Assembly (NCBI GenBank): GCA_001940925.1
Contig: MSGZ01000023.1
Span: 1 to 64,000 of the forward strand
Direction of reading: 5' to 3'
Length of the DNA: 64,000 nt
Source: Ruminococcus sp. Phil11
GTDB taxonomy: Bacteria > Bacillota > Clostridia > Oscillospirales > Ruminococcaceae
Shown: piece by piece, positions 41,581-50,469 of the stretch
Position numbering within the stretch: position 1 is the first letter of the stretch
Layout: each line of letters starts with the position of its first letter
Position numbers and translations under genes: made by a program
Notes under the pieces: generated by a model
Told to the model about the DNA's origin: nothing
What the model saw: the letters and a program-made list of their open reading frames with translations, nothing else
The model's database searches: none

Positions 41581-42555
41581 ATGAATCTGAACGACCTGTT
41601 TGACCGATTGAAAAAAGCACTGAATCCGGATCAGCCCGCGCAGAGTTCTGCGCCGGTACCGCAGCAGGTACCCGCACAGCAGCCTGCACCGGTACAGCAG
41701 CCGGAACCTGCAAAAGCACCGGAAACAGCTCCGGAGGATCCGTTTGACGAAGCGTTTGATCTCGCGGTCTCAAAATCTCTGCTTGCAAAGATCACGATGC
41801 AGACGTCAAAGCCGTTTTTGCAGCTGACGCTGACCGATCAGGTACCGGGGATCCGCGGCAGCAAGGTCGGCGGCGTGCCGTATCTGCCCGATGATGCAGA
41901 AGTTCCCTGCGATGCAGACGGCTGTCCGCTGCAGATGCTCGCGCAGATCGACTGCACGGAGCTTTCTGCTCTGCCGGAGTTTCCGCATGAGGGGCTGCTG
42001 CAGTTCTGGATCGGGCAGGATGTCAGCTACGGCCTGTTCACGGAGGGCGGTTCCCGCGTGATCTATTATCCGCAGACAGACAGCAGCGTCACAGAAGAAA
42101 CCGTCCGGGCAAGGCTCGCTGCACTGCCGAAGCCCGCTGAATCCGATTCGCCGCTGGACGGTGTATTCGGCATTTCGATGTCAATGAAAATTGCGGGCGT
42201 ATCCGCACAGGATGTGCATTTTAATCCGCTGTTCGTCCGGATGTTCAACGAGGAAATGCCGGAGCATCAGATCACAGACCTCAGTGATCTCGGCGACGAG
42301 ATCGGCGAAACGGTATACGAGGAGCAGGGCGGCTTCGGGCACAAGATCGGCGGCTATCCGGGCTTTACGCAATGGGACCCGCGCAAAGAGGACGATCCGC
42401 GCACGGTTCTGCTGTTCCAGCTCGACAGCGACTACGGAGACGGGAACACAAAGGTCATGTGGGGCGATGCGGGCATCGGCGGATTTTTCTGCTCGCCCGA
42501 AGCACTTGCCGCACGGGATTTCAGTGATGTTCTCTATAACTGGGACTGCGGGTAA
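41581..42555 (+). CDS. DUF1963 (YwqG-like) protein
   Basis: 324 residues. Residues ~20-50 are a Pro/Gln/Ala-rich linker with short repeats (VPQQVPAQQPAPVQQPEPAKAP). The rest is a DUF1963 domain: GVPYLPDDAEVPCDADGCPLQMLAQIDC, LLQFWIGQD and the C-terminal LLFQLDSDYGDGNTKVMWGDAGIGGFFCSPEAL. YwqG-type proteins are cytoplasmic with unknown function, and GG-PYLP and LFQLDSD are hallmarks. GGAGG lies before ATG 41581. Confidence 0.8.
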   Translation: MNLNDLFDRLKKALNPDQPAQSSAPVPQQVPAQQPAPVQQPEPAKAPETAPEDPFDEAFDLAVSKSLLAKITMQTSKPFLQLTLTDQVPGIRGSKVGGVPYLPDDAEVPCDADGCPLQMLAQIDCTELSALPEFPHEGLLQFWIGQDVSYGLFTEGGSRVIYYPQTDSSVTEETVRARLAALPKPAESDSPLDGVFGISMSMKIAGVSAQDVHFNPLFVRMFNEEMPEHQITDLSDLGDEIGETVYEEQGGFGHKIGGYPGFTQWDPRKEDDPRTVLLFQLDSDYGDGNTKVMWGDAGIGGFFCSPEALAARDFSDVLYNWDCG

Positions 42556-42568
42556 ACTGCATACAACA

Positions 42569-42603
42569 AAAAAACGAGCCGTCAGCGTGCGGCTCGTTTT
42601 TTT
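42569..42603. terminator. Bidirectional terminator between DUF1963 and the ABC importer genes
   Basis: AAAAACGAGCCG (42569-42581) pairs with CGGCTCGTTTTTT (42590-42602), giving a T-tract on either strand. Confidence 0.9.
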
Positions 42604-43712
42604 GCATCCTCAGTTTCAGGGCGCAAAATACCCAGCTGCTCCGCCTGCGATTTCAGCATCCGGTTCCCCTGATTCATTGAACCGAAGGTTTCCGTGCAGC
42701 AGAGCACTTCTCTGCACCGCTTCATGACATGCGATGCATTTTCAACAGCTTTCGCGCCAACCGGCTCAAATGCTTTTTCGGTAATGACAACCGATGCAAG
42801 TGCCTTTGCGATCGGATATTCCACATCGTTTTCATGCAGAACGCCTGCTGCAAACGGGATCCCTGTGCGATGCATCCTCCGATAGACCGGAATGCCCGCT
42901 CCCCCGCCGCCGATCACGAAAACTTCAGGATCGCCCTGCACCGCAGCGGGCTCCGCGGCACCGAAGCGCGGGTCATATGTCCCGTTTTCGATCTCATACA
43001 GCGACGCGATATAATCGCCCGAAAAGATCTCCTCCGGCGTACCGATGCGTTCCGCTTTTCCATTGTGTACACATACGACCGTATCCGAAAACTTCTGCGC
43101 GAGGTCAAGCTCATGCAGCGACTGGATCACCGCGATCTGACGCTCCTTTGCAAGCCGGCGGAGCAGCGAGAGAATATGCAGCTTATGCCCGATATCGAGA
43201 AACGAGGTCGGCTCGTCGAGCAGCATGAGCTTCGGCTGCTGCGCGATCGCGCGGGCGAGCATCACACACTGCCGCTGCCCGTCGCTGATCTGCCGGAAAT
43301 CGGTATCATACAGATGCGCCGCACCGACAAGCTCCATTGCCTCATGTACGATTCGCTTATCCTCCGCGCTTAATATGCCGAGCGTTCCGGTATACGGATA
43401 TCTGCCGGTTTCAGCCACATCGCCGCAGGTCATGCGCTCTGCGGTGATCTTTTGCGTCAGCAGAACGGAAAGCCGCCTTGCGACGTCTTTTTCATGCAGC
43501 GTATCCAGACTGTCGCCGCACAATGCAACAGATCCGGATAGCATCGGCAGCTGCGCCGCGACCGTTTTCAGCACAGTCGATTTGCCCGCGCCGTTCGGGC
43601 CGATCAGCGTGCAGATCGCACCGGCGGAAACGGAAACCGTCAGGCCGTCCACGATCACCCTGCGGCTGTAGCCGGCGGAGAGTGCATTCGTCTGCAGAAC
43701 TGCGTCACTCAT
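42582..43712 (-). CDS. btuD: BtuD/FepC-type ABC transporter ATPase with long C-terminal extension
   Basis: 376 residues from ATG 43712, which overlaps the permease stop (ATGA). Walker A GPNGAGKST (38-46), signature ISDGQRQ (142-148) and Walker B LMLLDEPTS (162-170) define an iron/cobamide-type importer ATPase. The family ends near residue 245-260, but here another ~115 residues follow, beginning VFVIGGGGAGIPVYRRM (264-280) and containing EYPIAKALASVVIT. The extension looks like a Rossmann fragment. The protein powers cobamide import with the permease and binding protein upstream. The stop lies inside the terminator stem. Confidence 0.9.
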   Translation of the reverse strand: MSDAVLQTNALSAGYSRRVIVDGLTVSVSAGAICTLIGPNGAGKSTVLKTVAAQLPMLSGSVALCGDSLDTLHEKDVARRLSVLLTQKITAERMTCGDVAETGRYPYTGTLGILSAEDKRIVHEAMELVGAAHLYDTDFRQISDGQRQCVMLARAIAQQPKLMLLDEPTSFLDIGHKLHILSLLRRLAKERQIAVIQSLHELDLAQKFSDTVVCVHNGKAERIGTPEEIFSGDYIASLYEIENGTYDPRFGAAEPAAVQGDPEVFVIGGGGAGIPVYRRMHRTGIPFAAGVLHENDVEYPIAKALASVVITEKAFEPVGAKAVENASHVMKRCREVLCCTETFGSMNQGNRMLKSQAEQLGILRPETEDAKKRAAR

Positions 43713-44734
43713 GAGATACTCCTCTCTTTCGCGCGGTGCAGCATCATGAAAATGACGACCGGCGCGCCGAATACCGCCGTCACCGTGCTGACGCTCAGCT
43801 CCTGCGGCGCAAACAGCGTTCTTGCAATCAGGTCGCAGCCCATGCAGAACACGCCGCCGCCCAAAAACGCCGCCGGTATCAGGATCAGGGGCTTTGCGGT
43901 TCCGAACAGCCCTTTCATCAGATGCGGCACCGCGATGCCGACAAAGGACACCGGCCCCGCGAATGCGGTCACACAAGCGGATAATGCACTGGACAGCAGA
44001 ATCAGCAGCAGGCGGAATACGCGGATATTGACGCCCATGTTCTCCGCGTAGCTTTCGCCGAGCTGATACGCGCCGATCGGCTTGGAGAGCAGAAACGCAC
44101 CGGCCAGCGAGAGAAACACAAGCACCGCCATTGCGCGGATATCCTGCCAGTCCGCGCCGGAAAAGCTGCCCTTTGACCAGTTGTGCAGATTGACGATATT
44201 CGCGTCATCGGCAAAGGTGACGGCGAGATCGGTCAATGCATTGCAGATATAGCCGATCATCACGCCGGCGATTACAAGCTGCGCCATATTCCGCACCCTG
44301 CCCGAAAACAGCAGCACGGTCAGCATACAGAGCACCGCGCCGACAAATGCCGCGGCGATCATCATGCCGCTGTGCAGAACAAAGCCACGCTGCAAAGCTG
44401 CGATCATCAGCAGCGCGACCGTCAGCTTTGCGCCGGACGAGATACCGAGCACAAACGGCCCCGCGATCGGATTGCGGAAGAAGCTCTGCAATAAGAAGCC
44501 GGAGACCGACAGTCCGCCGCCGAGAATCAGCGCGGAGAGCGTCCGCGGCAGACGGATATCCGTAATAATACGAAACGCGGCGGCATCCGGATTCTGTCCG
44601 GTCAGAATCACGAATACTGTATCCGGTGCAATCCGGCTGCTGCCGGACATCAGGCTCAGACAAAAGAGCAGCCCTGCCAGCAGGAGCAATCCGAGAAAGC
44701 AGATCAAAGCGCGCAGGATTCGCCGTTTTTCCAT
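43709..44734 (-). CDS. btuC: BtuC/FecCD-family ABC importer permease
   Basis: 341 residues with about ten membrane segments. Family markers include DIRLPRTLSALILGGGLSVSGFLLQ and the GPVSFVGIAVPHLMK loop that contacts the ATPase. Two copies form the channel for vitamin B12 or iron-siderophores. The riboswitch-controlled operon and the chelatase at its head favour cobamides. It overlaps the ATPase gene by 4 nt and follows the binding protein gene by 9 nt. Confidence 0.9.
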   Translation of the reverse strand: MEKRRILRALICFLGLLLLAGLLFCLSLMSGSSRIAPDTVFVILTGQNPDAAAFRIITDIRLPRTLSALILGGGLSVSGFLLQSFFRNPIAGPFVLGISSGAKLTVALLMIAALQRGFVLHSGMMIAAAFVGAVLCMLTVLLFSGRVRNMAQLVIAGVMIGYICNALTDLAVTFADDANIVNLHNWSKGSFSGADWQDIRAMAVLVFLSLAGAFLLSKPIGAYQLGESYAENMGVNIRVFRLLLILLSSALSACVTAFAGPVSFVGIAVPHLMKGLFGTAKPLILIPAAFLGGGVFCMGCDLIARTLFAPQELSVSTVTAVFGAPVVIFMMLHRAKERSIS

Positions 44735-44743
44735 AGCCCCTCC

Positions 44744-45871
44744 TCAGTGAATGCGGTGCAGATAGGTCAGCTGTTCCATGTCATCCGCCTGCCCGGAGAA
44801 AATGCGGTTCAGGTCGGTGATCATGTCGGCCGCACCGGTCGTCTGCTGATAAAAATTCTGCTCCGTACACCAGACAGCGTCATTCTGTACGGCGCGGAAA
44901 TCCGCGAAAACAGGCGATTTTCCGACCAACTGCGAAACAGAATCCAGCTGTCCCTCGATCGTGCTGTTGTAGATCAGAATGTCGGCATCCTTTGCCGAAG
45001 CATAGAAATTCTCCATTTGAATATTCATCGTCGAGAGCGCGTTTTCGTCAATATGCAGGTCGTCCGCGGTGAAGATATAGCGGCCGCCCGCAAGCCCGAT
45101 CATCTGCGAAACATAATCGCCCGGCTTGCGGATATTTACCGCGCCGTTTGCCGTGATACTGAAAAATGCGGCGGTTTTCCGCTCCGCCTCCGGGATATCC
45201 GGCAGCGTCAGCGCACGGAATCCGGCGGTTTTCTCCGCAAAGCATTCTGCGGCCTCCTCCGCTTTGCCGAGCATCAGGCCGTAAAGCTTCATCCATTCCA
45301 TGCGGCCGAGCGGGTGCTGCTCATAGCTGGAACGCTCGACGATCACCGGAATGCCGAGTGCTTCGATCTGCTCCCTGACCGCCGGGCTGTGCGAGATCAT
45401 CGTGTTCTCGATCGCAAGCGGGCAGTCCGATTCCGTCAGTGCTTCGTAATCCGGCGCGCTGTATTTGCCGATGAAAATGAGGTCGCCGCGCTGCATCGCG
45501 TCCTGTACGGCAGGCAGCGTCCAACCGCCGATATCCGTTGAAGTCAGCGTGACCGCATCCAGCGCGCCGATCGCGTCAAACAGATCCATTGCCGCCGACG
45601 ATGCAACGTAAATGTCCCCGTGCGGCTGGCGGATCACCGGCAGCGGATTGCCCTCCGGTTCGGTGCAGCCGTCCGGGACAAAGAGATAATCGTCCGCGGC
45701 AATGTGAATGACCGAGCAGCCGTCCGCGCAAAAATCGACAGAAAACTGCGCCGCGTATTCCAGCGGCATCTGTCCGGTGATATCAAAGACAGTGCTGTCC
45801 GCAGGCGTTTTTCCGGTGCAGCCGGTCAGCAGCAGGACGGCTGCCGTCAGCAGAATCAGCCGCTGCTTCAT
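44744..45871 (-). CDS. btuF: BtuF-like substrate-binding lipoprotein
   Basis: 375 residues with a lipobox LLLTGC (Cys18), so it is anchored to the outer face of the membrane. The rest is a helical-backbone periplasmic binding protein fold (DLFDAIGALDAVTLTSTDIGGWTLP..., DADILIYNSTIEGQLDSV). It should hand a corrinoid or related tetrapyrrole to the BtuCD pair encoded next. It overlaps the preceding lipoprotein gene by 4 nt. Haem or siderophore cannot be excluded by sequence, but the riboswitch makes B12 compounds most likely. Confidence 0.85.
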   Translation of the reverse strand: MKQRLILLTAAVLLLTGCTGKTPADSTVFDITGQMPLEYAAQFSVDFCADGCSVIHIAADDYLFVPDGCTEPEGNPLPVIRQPHGDIYVASSAAMDLFDAIGALDAVTLTSTDIGGWTLPAVQDAMQRGDLIFIGKYSAPDYEALTESDCPLAIENTMISHSPAVREQIEALGIPVIVERSSYEQHPLGRMEWMKLYGLMLGKAEEAAECFAEKTAGFRALTLPDIPEAERKTAAFFSITANGAVNIRKPGDYVSQMIGLAGGRYIFTADDLHIDENALSTMNIQMENFYASAKDADILIYNSTIEGQLDSVSQLVGKSPVFADFRAVQNDAVWCTEQNFYQQTTGAADMITDLNRIFSGQADDMEQLTYLHRIH

Positions 45872-46827
45872 TTGATTGTCGCCGAATCAAAATACAGCGT
45901 GTATTCGATCTCGTGCGGCGTGCTCATGGCAGTCGTATCTGCTGCGATTTTCAGCTTGCGGTCAAAGGATGCGACCGGGATCTCAAAGACGGAAAACTCC
46001 GCCGTGTCGGTCGGGAGATATTTCTCGTCACCGATGCGCATATAGTCGTATTTGTTGCTGCTCCAGATGATCTCCGCAGCCGCCTGACCGCCTTTGACCG
46101 TCAGCTTTGCCGGAGACTGCACTGATGCTTTGCCGGAGCCGCCCTCGAGTTTGACGTCAACCGTGTATGCGCCGTCCGCAAGACAGAGCGTTTCCGCAGT
46201 GACCTTTTCCTGCTCCGGCAGCGCATCCTCCGGGAGCGAATCGGCGCGGAACACGAGCTTGCGGTCATACCAGAGCTGCTTTTTCCGGCTGAGTGCGGCA
46301 CAGTTAATCTCCTGATCGAGCGCCGCAACGGGAAATTCAAAAATGCAGCCGGAATCAAGCACAGTCGGCGCAATATACTGAGATGCATCCGCGGCTGCGG
46401 CCTGTTCTGCCGTACCCGCATAGAGGTATTCGTAGCTGGTGCTGTTGATCCTGATCGCAGCGGTCATTTTGCCGTCCGCGACTGTCAGCTTGCAGGACGC
46501 GATCTTGAACATCGACGAGCTGGAATCGACGGCAATGTCATATTCGCCCGGCTTGACGGATGCCGCGGGAACTGCCTCCATGCCCTCATAGCCGACGGAA
46601 TTTGCCGCGATCACATCGTCACCCGATGCAACAGCCAGAGAGGATTCGTCCCCGCTGCTTTCATCGGGGGCAGTCGTTTCGGGGACGGCTTCCGTTTCCT
46701 GTCCGGCTGCCGTTGTGAGCTGTCCGGCCGGTTCGGTATCCGTCGGCTGTGTATCCGGCAGCGTACTGCCGCAGCCGGTCAGCAGAAATGCGCATAACAA
46801 TGCAGATACGTTAATTTTCAGTTTCAT
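45868..46827 (-). CDS. Lipoprotein with two homologous ~100-residue domains
   Basis: 319 residues from ATG 46827 (GGGAG 8 nt upstream). Lipobox FLLTGC, then a Thr/Glu-rich linker. Two domains repeat a pattern: YDIAVDSSSSMFKIASCKLTV... with a FEFPVAALD end, and YTVDVKLEGGSGKASVQ...KLTV..WSSNKYDYMRIGD with FEIPVASFD. The beta-rich layout recalls iron/haem-binding NEAT-like domains, but I cannot confirm the family. It sits between the CbiK lipoprotein and BtuF genes, so it probably binds the metal, chelate or corrinoid at the cell surface. Confidence 0.6.
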   Translation of the reverse strand: MKLKINVSALLCAFLLTGCGSTLPDTQPTDTEPAGQLTTAAGQETEAVPETTAPDESSGDESSLAVASGDDVIAANSVGYEGMEAVPAASVKPGEYDIAVDSSSSMFKIASCKLTVADGKMTAAIRINSTSYEYLYAGTAEQAAAADASQYIAPTVLDSGCIFEFPVAALDQEINCAALSRKKQLWYDRKLVFRADSLPEDALPEQEKVTAETLCLADGAYTVDVKLEGGSGKASVQSPAKLTVKGGQAAAEIIWSSNKYDYMRIGDEKYLPTDTAEFSVFEIPVASFDRKLKIAADTTAMSTPHEIEYTLYFDSATIK

Positions 46828-46880
46828 ATACAACTCTCCCGATACAGAAACCGGACAGCCGAAACTGTCCGGAATCGTTT

Positions 46881-47945
46881 TTACTGAATGGAATCGATCG
46901 CGGCCTGTGCGTGCTCGACATAGAGCTTGCGGATTGCCTCGTTCTCACCGAGTCCGCGCACCAGACACTCGACCTTATAGCCTGCGCCCTCGAAGACCGA
47001 TTTCCACGAATCTTCCTCGTCGCCTGCCATGTCATTGTTTGCATGATCGCCTGCAACGACCATGAGCGGCTCCAGAATGACGCGCTCGTAATCGCAGGCC
47101 TGCACCTGCTTCAGCACATCGTCCACGGACGGGCTTGCCTCGACCGTGCCGACAAAATAATTCTTGAAACCGTCCGCGGTCAGCAGATCCTGCATCTTCT
47201 GATAAACAGCATTGGATTCCGCCTCGGTGCCGTGACCCATGAAGCAGATGGCGGTCTTGCCGTCGTCATAGTCCTTCGTCCAGTCGGTGATCGCGGTCTC
47301 AACGCGCTTGAAATCGTCATCGGAGGTCAGCAGCGGCTTGCCGAATACGACCTTGTCAAAGGCGTCGGACTTTGCGCCGACCTGCTCAAGCAGATCGTTG
47401 TATTCCAGACCGTCCATGAGGTGCGTCGGCTGCACGACCAGCGTCTTGACATTGTTGTCGATCGCGCGCTGCAGGGCAGCATCCACATCGTCAATCAGGA
47501 TGCCGTCGCGGCGGTTCACATGGTCAATGATGATGTTCGCGGTAAAGCCGCGGCGGACGCCGTAATCCGGAAATGCCTTTTCAAGATCGTTCTCAATTGC
47601 ACCGATTGTCAGACGGCGGCTGTCATTGAAGCTCGTGCCGAAGCTCAGAACCAGCAGCTCCTTCTCGCCGATCTCATCCTGATTGCGGACATTGTCAAGC
47701 GATGCATCACCGGTCTCGTAGTTTTCCTCGTCCTCCTCCTCGGCATCGGTTCCGGTCTCCTCCTCAGCGGATTCCTCCGGCTCGGTCGTTTCGGCTTCTG
47801 CTTCCGTTTCTGCCGGAGCAGTCGTTTCCGCGGTGACGCTCTCCTCACTCTGCGAATCCGCAGGTGCAGCAGTCTCACCGCAGCCCGTCAGGGCAGCAAG
47901 CATCGCAATACTCATGATAACAGCAAGTTTCCTTTTCATTTTCAT
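46881..47945 (-). CDS. cbiK: Lipoprotein form of the anaerobic cobaltochelatase CbiK
   Basis: 354 residues. The chelatase domain (~90-354) has the CbiK/CbiX-like features: LLVLSFGTSFNDSRR, VQPTHLMDGLEY, FMGHGTEAESNAVYQKM with the metal-binding His, and ILEPLMVVAGDHANNDM. It is preceded by a signal with lipobox LAALTGC (Cys22) and a Glu/Thr-rich linker of ~60 residues, so it is outside the cytoplasm. CbiK inserts cobalt into sirohydrochlorin, a cytoplasmic step; a periplasmic CbiK is known from Desulfovibrio vulgaris. Start ATG 47945; 47939 is possible. It is the first gene after the riboswitch terminator. Confidence 0.9.
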   Translation of the reverse strand: MKMKRKLAVIMSIAMLAALTGCGETAAPADSQSEESVTAETTAPAETEAEAETTEPEESAEEETGTDAEEEDEENYETGDASLDNVRNQDEIGEKELLVLSFGTSFNDSRRLTIGAIENDLEKAFPDYGVRRGFTANIIIDHVNRRDGILIDDVDAALQRAIDNNVKTLVVQPTHLMDGLEYNDLLEQVGAKSDAFDKVVFGKPLLTSDDDFKRVETAITDWTKDYDDGKTAICFMGHGTEAESNAVYQKMQDLLTADGFKNYFVGTVEASPSVDDVLKQVQACDYERVILEPLMVVAGDHANNDMAGDEEDSWKSVFEGAGYKVECLVRGLGENEAIRKLYVEHAQAAIDSIQ

Positions 47946-47981
47946 ACATCCTTTCAAATAAAAGGGGGCATGAATCGCAAT

Positions 47982-48017
47982 AAAAAATGCTCCCTTTCCG
48001 ACCGGAAAGAAAGCATT
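47982..48017 (-). terminator. Riboswitch-controlled terminator ahead of cbiK
   Basis: On the minus strand a stem of AATGCTTTCTTTCC and GGAAAGGGAGCATT around a GGTC loop is followed by a T-run (A-run at 47982-47986). It lies between the riboswitch and the cbiK start, fitting termination when cobalamin is bound. Confidence 0.8.
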
Positions 48018-48089
48018 GCAGACAGACCCTGCCGAATCCGGAGAGCCTGCAGACAGTACGATCAATCCCTCGTGATCTGAGCCTTCCGG

Positions 48090-48300
48090 CTCTGTACCGG
48101 CAAAACGGCAGGTTTCCTGACTCATGCATCATCACGCTATGCCATGCCTTCCCGATTGTTCAGTGACCTTTCCGGATAAACCGGAAAACGGCATACCGCT
48201 CCGCAAATACAGTGACGAGATCGTGCAGGATTCTGACCTGCTTCCCTTTTACCGGCTGCATCGTAAGCGATCAGCCGCACCGTCCGCGCATATTCAGTTT
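48090..48300 (-). ncRNA. Cobalamin riboswitch upstream of cbiK-btuFCD
   Basis: On the minus strand the leader has the conserved parts in order: AAAAGGGAAGCAGGTCAGAATCCTGC (split here: AAAAGGGAAG, then GGTCAGAATCC), then CGTCACTGTAT, then the B12 box GAGTCAGGAAACCTGCC (complement of 48107-48123). It senses adenosyl- or other cobalamins and shuts off the uptake operon through the downstream terminator. Confidence 0.9.
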
Positions 48301-48373
48301 TGTTCATGAACGTACTATATTATAGCGCAATCTCTTTTGAATTGCAAGCATTCTGCGGCAAATCCCGCAGATT

Positions 48374-49003
48374 TTACAATTTTTTATCGGCGAGATACAG
48401 AAGTGCATTGCAAATCGCCGCCGCGACATTGCTGCCGCCCTTTCGTCCGCGTGCGACAATGCACGGTATGCCGGATGCGATCAGCATTTCTTTGGACTGC
48501 ACGACATTGACAAACCCGACCGGCACGCCGATCACAAGCTCCGGACGAAAGCTTCCCTGATCTATCAACTCCGTCAGACGAATCAGTGCAGTCGGTGCAT
48601 TTCCGACCGCGTAAATGACCGGCTTGCCGATCTGTGCGGCATGATCGACCGAGGCTGTTGCTCTGGTCGTGCCGTTAGCTTTTGCGGCCGCCGCGATATC
48701 CGGGTCAGCCATGAAGCATTCGCATGAGCAGCCGTGCCGCGCAAGTGCCGACTTGTTGATCCCGGCCTTTGCCATGTTCGTATCCGTAACAAATACCGCC
48801 CCGCTGCGGATCGTCTGCAGCGCGGTCTCCATGACGTTCGGCGAAAAATAAAGCGTGTCAAGATAGTCAAAATCCGCGGTCGTATGGATCACGCGCATCA
48901 CGACCGGTTTGATCTCCGGCGGGATCTCGCGGTCAAGCTCGGATTCGATGATCTCGAAGCTGCGGCGTTCGATGTCCGCAGGCAGGACGTATTCCAGCTT
49001 CAT
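48374..49003 (-). CDS. cbiC: Precorrin-8X methylmutase CbiC
   Basis: 209 residues. RVIHTTADFDY contains the catalytic His, and VGNAPTAL and GVPVGFVNVVQSKE are family blocks. It moves the methyl group from C11 to C12, turning (cobalt-)precorrin-8 into (hydrogeno)cobyrinate. It is the last gene of the 16-gene biosynthetic operon and overlaps cbiP by 4 nt. The cobalamin riboswitch of the next operon begins about 75 nt downstream; no clear terminator for the biosynthetic operon was seen before it. Confidence 0.95.
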   Translation of the reverse strand: MKLEYVLPADIERRSFEIIESELDREIPPEIKPVVMRVIHTTADFDYLDTLYFSPNVMETALQTIRSGAVFVTDTNMAKAGINKSALARHGCSCECFMADPDIAAAAKANGTTRATASVDHAAQIGKPVIYAVGNAPTALIRLTELIDQGSFRPELVIGVPVGFVNVVQSKEMLIASGIPCIVARGRKGGSNVAAAICNALLYLADKKL

Positions 49004-50469
49004 ACGCCGTCCTCCATGATCTGATAGATTTTCGGGATATCAAGGCTCTGCCGCACGGTATCTGCGAGCATATCAAGCTGCTGTTCCCGATGTGCGCGGC
49101 GGTCGCACGCCTCCCCCTGATACCGCAGTCCCTTTGCCGCATACAACGCACGGATCAGCGCGCCGGAGACCTCTGCGCTGTCAAAGATCCCGTGCACATA
49201 GCAGCCCGCAATATGATCACAAAAGCAGCCGCCGCGGTCGGTCAGCGGGTCAGCCGCGGAATCCGTTGCGCCCATGTGCACCTCGTAGCCGAAAAAACGC
49301 GCCGTCGATAAGCATGAGAAAAAGCCCGTAACATCGCAAAATTCCCCCTCTGTACGCGTCTGCGTTTTCGCCGTGCGGAATACCGTCCGGCATGGCAGCA
49401 ATCCAAGCCCGCGGATGCTGCCGCCGCATTCGGTTTCATCCGGATCGTCGATCTCCGTGCCGAGCATCTGGAATCCGCCGCAGATACCGAACACCGGAAA
49501 CCCGCGCCGCACAAGCGCAATGACCGCCTGCTCCATGCCCGTTTCGCGCATCCACTGCATATCCGCGATCGTACTTTTGGTTCCCGGCAGAATCAGCAGA
49601 TCGGGATTTCCGAGCTGTTCAGGTTTTGAAACATACCGGACAGACACACCGGAATACTGCGAAAATATGTCAAAATCCGAGAAATTTGAGACCTTCGGAA
49701 AGCGGATCACCGCAATGTCGATGACGCCGGTATTCCGCGTTTTATCCAGACGCTGCGAGAGGCTGTCCTCGTCCTCAAGGTCGTGCCGGATATATGGTAC
49801 AACACCGAGCACCGGCAGGCCGCTTTTCTGTTCGAGGATCGAAATGCCGTCGGCAAACAGACTTCGGTCGCCGCGGAACCGGTTGACGATCAGCCCCTTG
49901 ACAAGCGTCTGCTCCTGCGGTTCGAGCAGCGAAAAAGTACCTAACAGCTGGGCAAACACGCCGCCGCAGTCAATGTCGCCGGCCAGCAGAACGGGGATCC
50001 GGAGCATCTCCGCAAGCCCCATGTTGACGATGTCGTCCCGCCTGAGATTCAGCTCGACCGGACTGCCGGCGCCCTCGACCACAAGAATGTCATATTTCTG
50101 AGAGAGATGCTCGTATGCAAGCCGGATATCCGGCAGCAGCTCCTTCTTGCGCCGGAAATACTCCGCCGCGCGCATATTGCCGCGCACGCTGCCGTTGACA
50201 ATCACCTGCGAGCCTACGTCCGTCGTCGGTTTCAAAAGGACGGGGTTCATCAGCGCGGACGGTTCGACGCCGGCAGCTTCCGCCTGCAAAGCCTGCGCCC
50301 TGCCAATCTCCAGACCGTCCGGCGTGATGTACGAATTGAGCGCCATATTCTGCGACTTGAACGGCGCGACGCGGTGACCGTCCTGCCGGAAAATGCGGCA
50401 CAGTGCGGCGGTCAGCAGGCTTTTGCCGACACCGGACATGGTGCCCTGGATCATGATCGCTTTGCTCAT
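49000..50469 (-). CDS. cbiP: Cobyric acid synthase CbiP
   Basis: 489 residues, full length. The N-terminal ATP-binding domain has GTMSGVGKS and FKSQNMALNSY; the C-terminal glutamine amidotransferase has GICGGFQMLG with the nucleophilic Cys and a late His in CYVHGIFD. It amidates four side chains of adenosylcobyrinic acid a,c-diamide. It overlaps cobD upstream and cbiC downstream by 4 nt each. Confidence 0.95.
   Translation of the reverse strand: MSKAIMIQGTMSGVGKSLLTAALCRIFRQDGHRVAPFKSQNMALNSYITPDGLEIGRAQALQAEAAGVEPSALMNPVLLKPTTDVGSQVIVNGSVRGNMRAAEYFRRKKELLPDIRLAYEHLSQKYDILVVEGAGSPVELNLRRDDIVNMGLAEMLRIPVLLAGDIDCGGVFAQLLGTFSLLEPQEQTLVKGLIVNRFRGDRSLFADGISILEQKSGLPVLGVVPYIRHDLEDEDSLSQRLDKTRNTGVIDIAVIRFPKVSNFSDFDIFSQYSGVSVRYVSKPEQLGNPDLLILPGTKSTIADMQWMRETGMEQAVIALVRRGFPVFGICGGFQMLGTEIDDPDETECGGSIRGLGLLPCRTVFRTAKTQTRTEGEFCDVTGFFSCLSTARFFGYEVHMGATDSAADPLTDRGGCFCDHIAGCYVHGIFDSAEVSGALIRALYAAKGLRYQGEACDRRAHREQQLDMLADTVRQSLDIPKIYQIMEDGV

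Noticed and set aside
48300-48373. A terminator for the biosynthetic operon between cbiC and the riboswitch
   Set aside because: No stem with a T-tract was found there, so read-through into the riboswitch leader remains possible.
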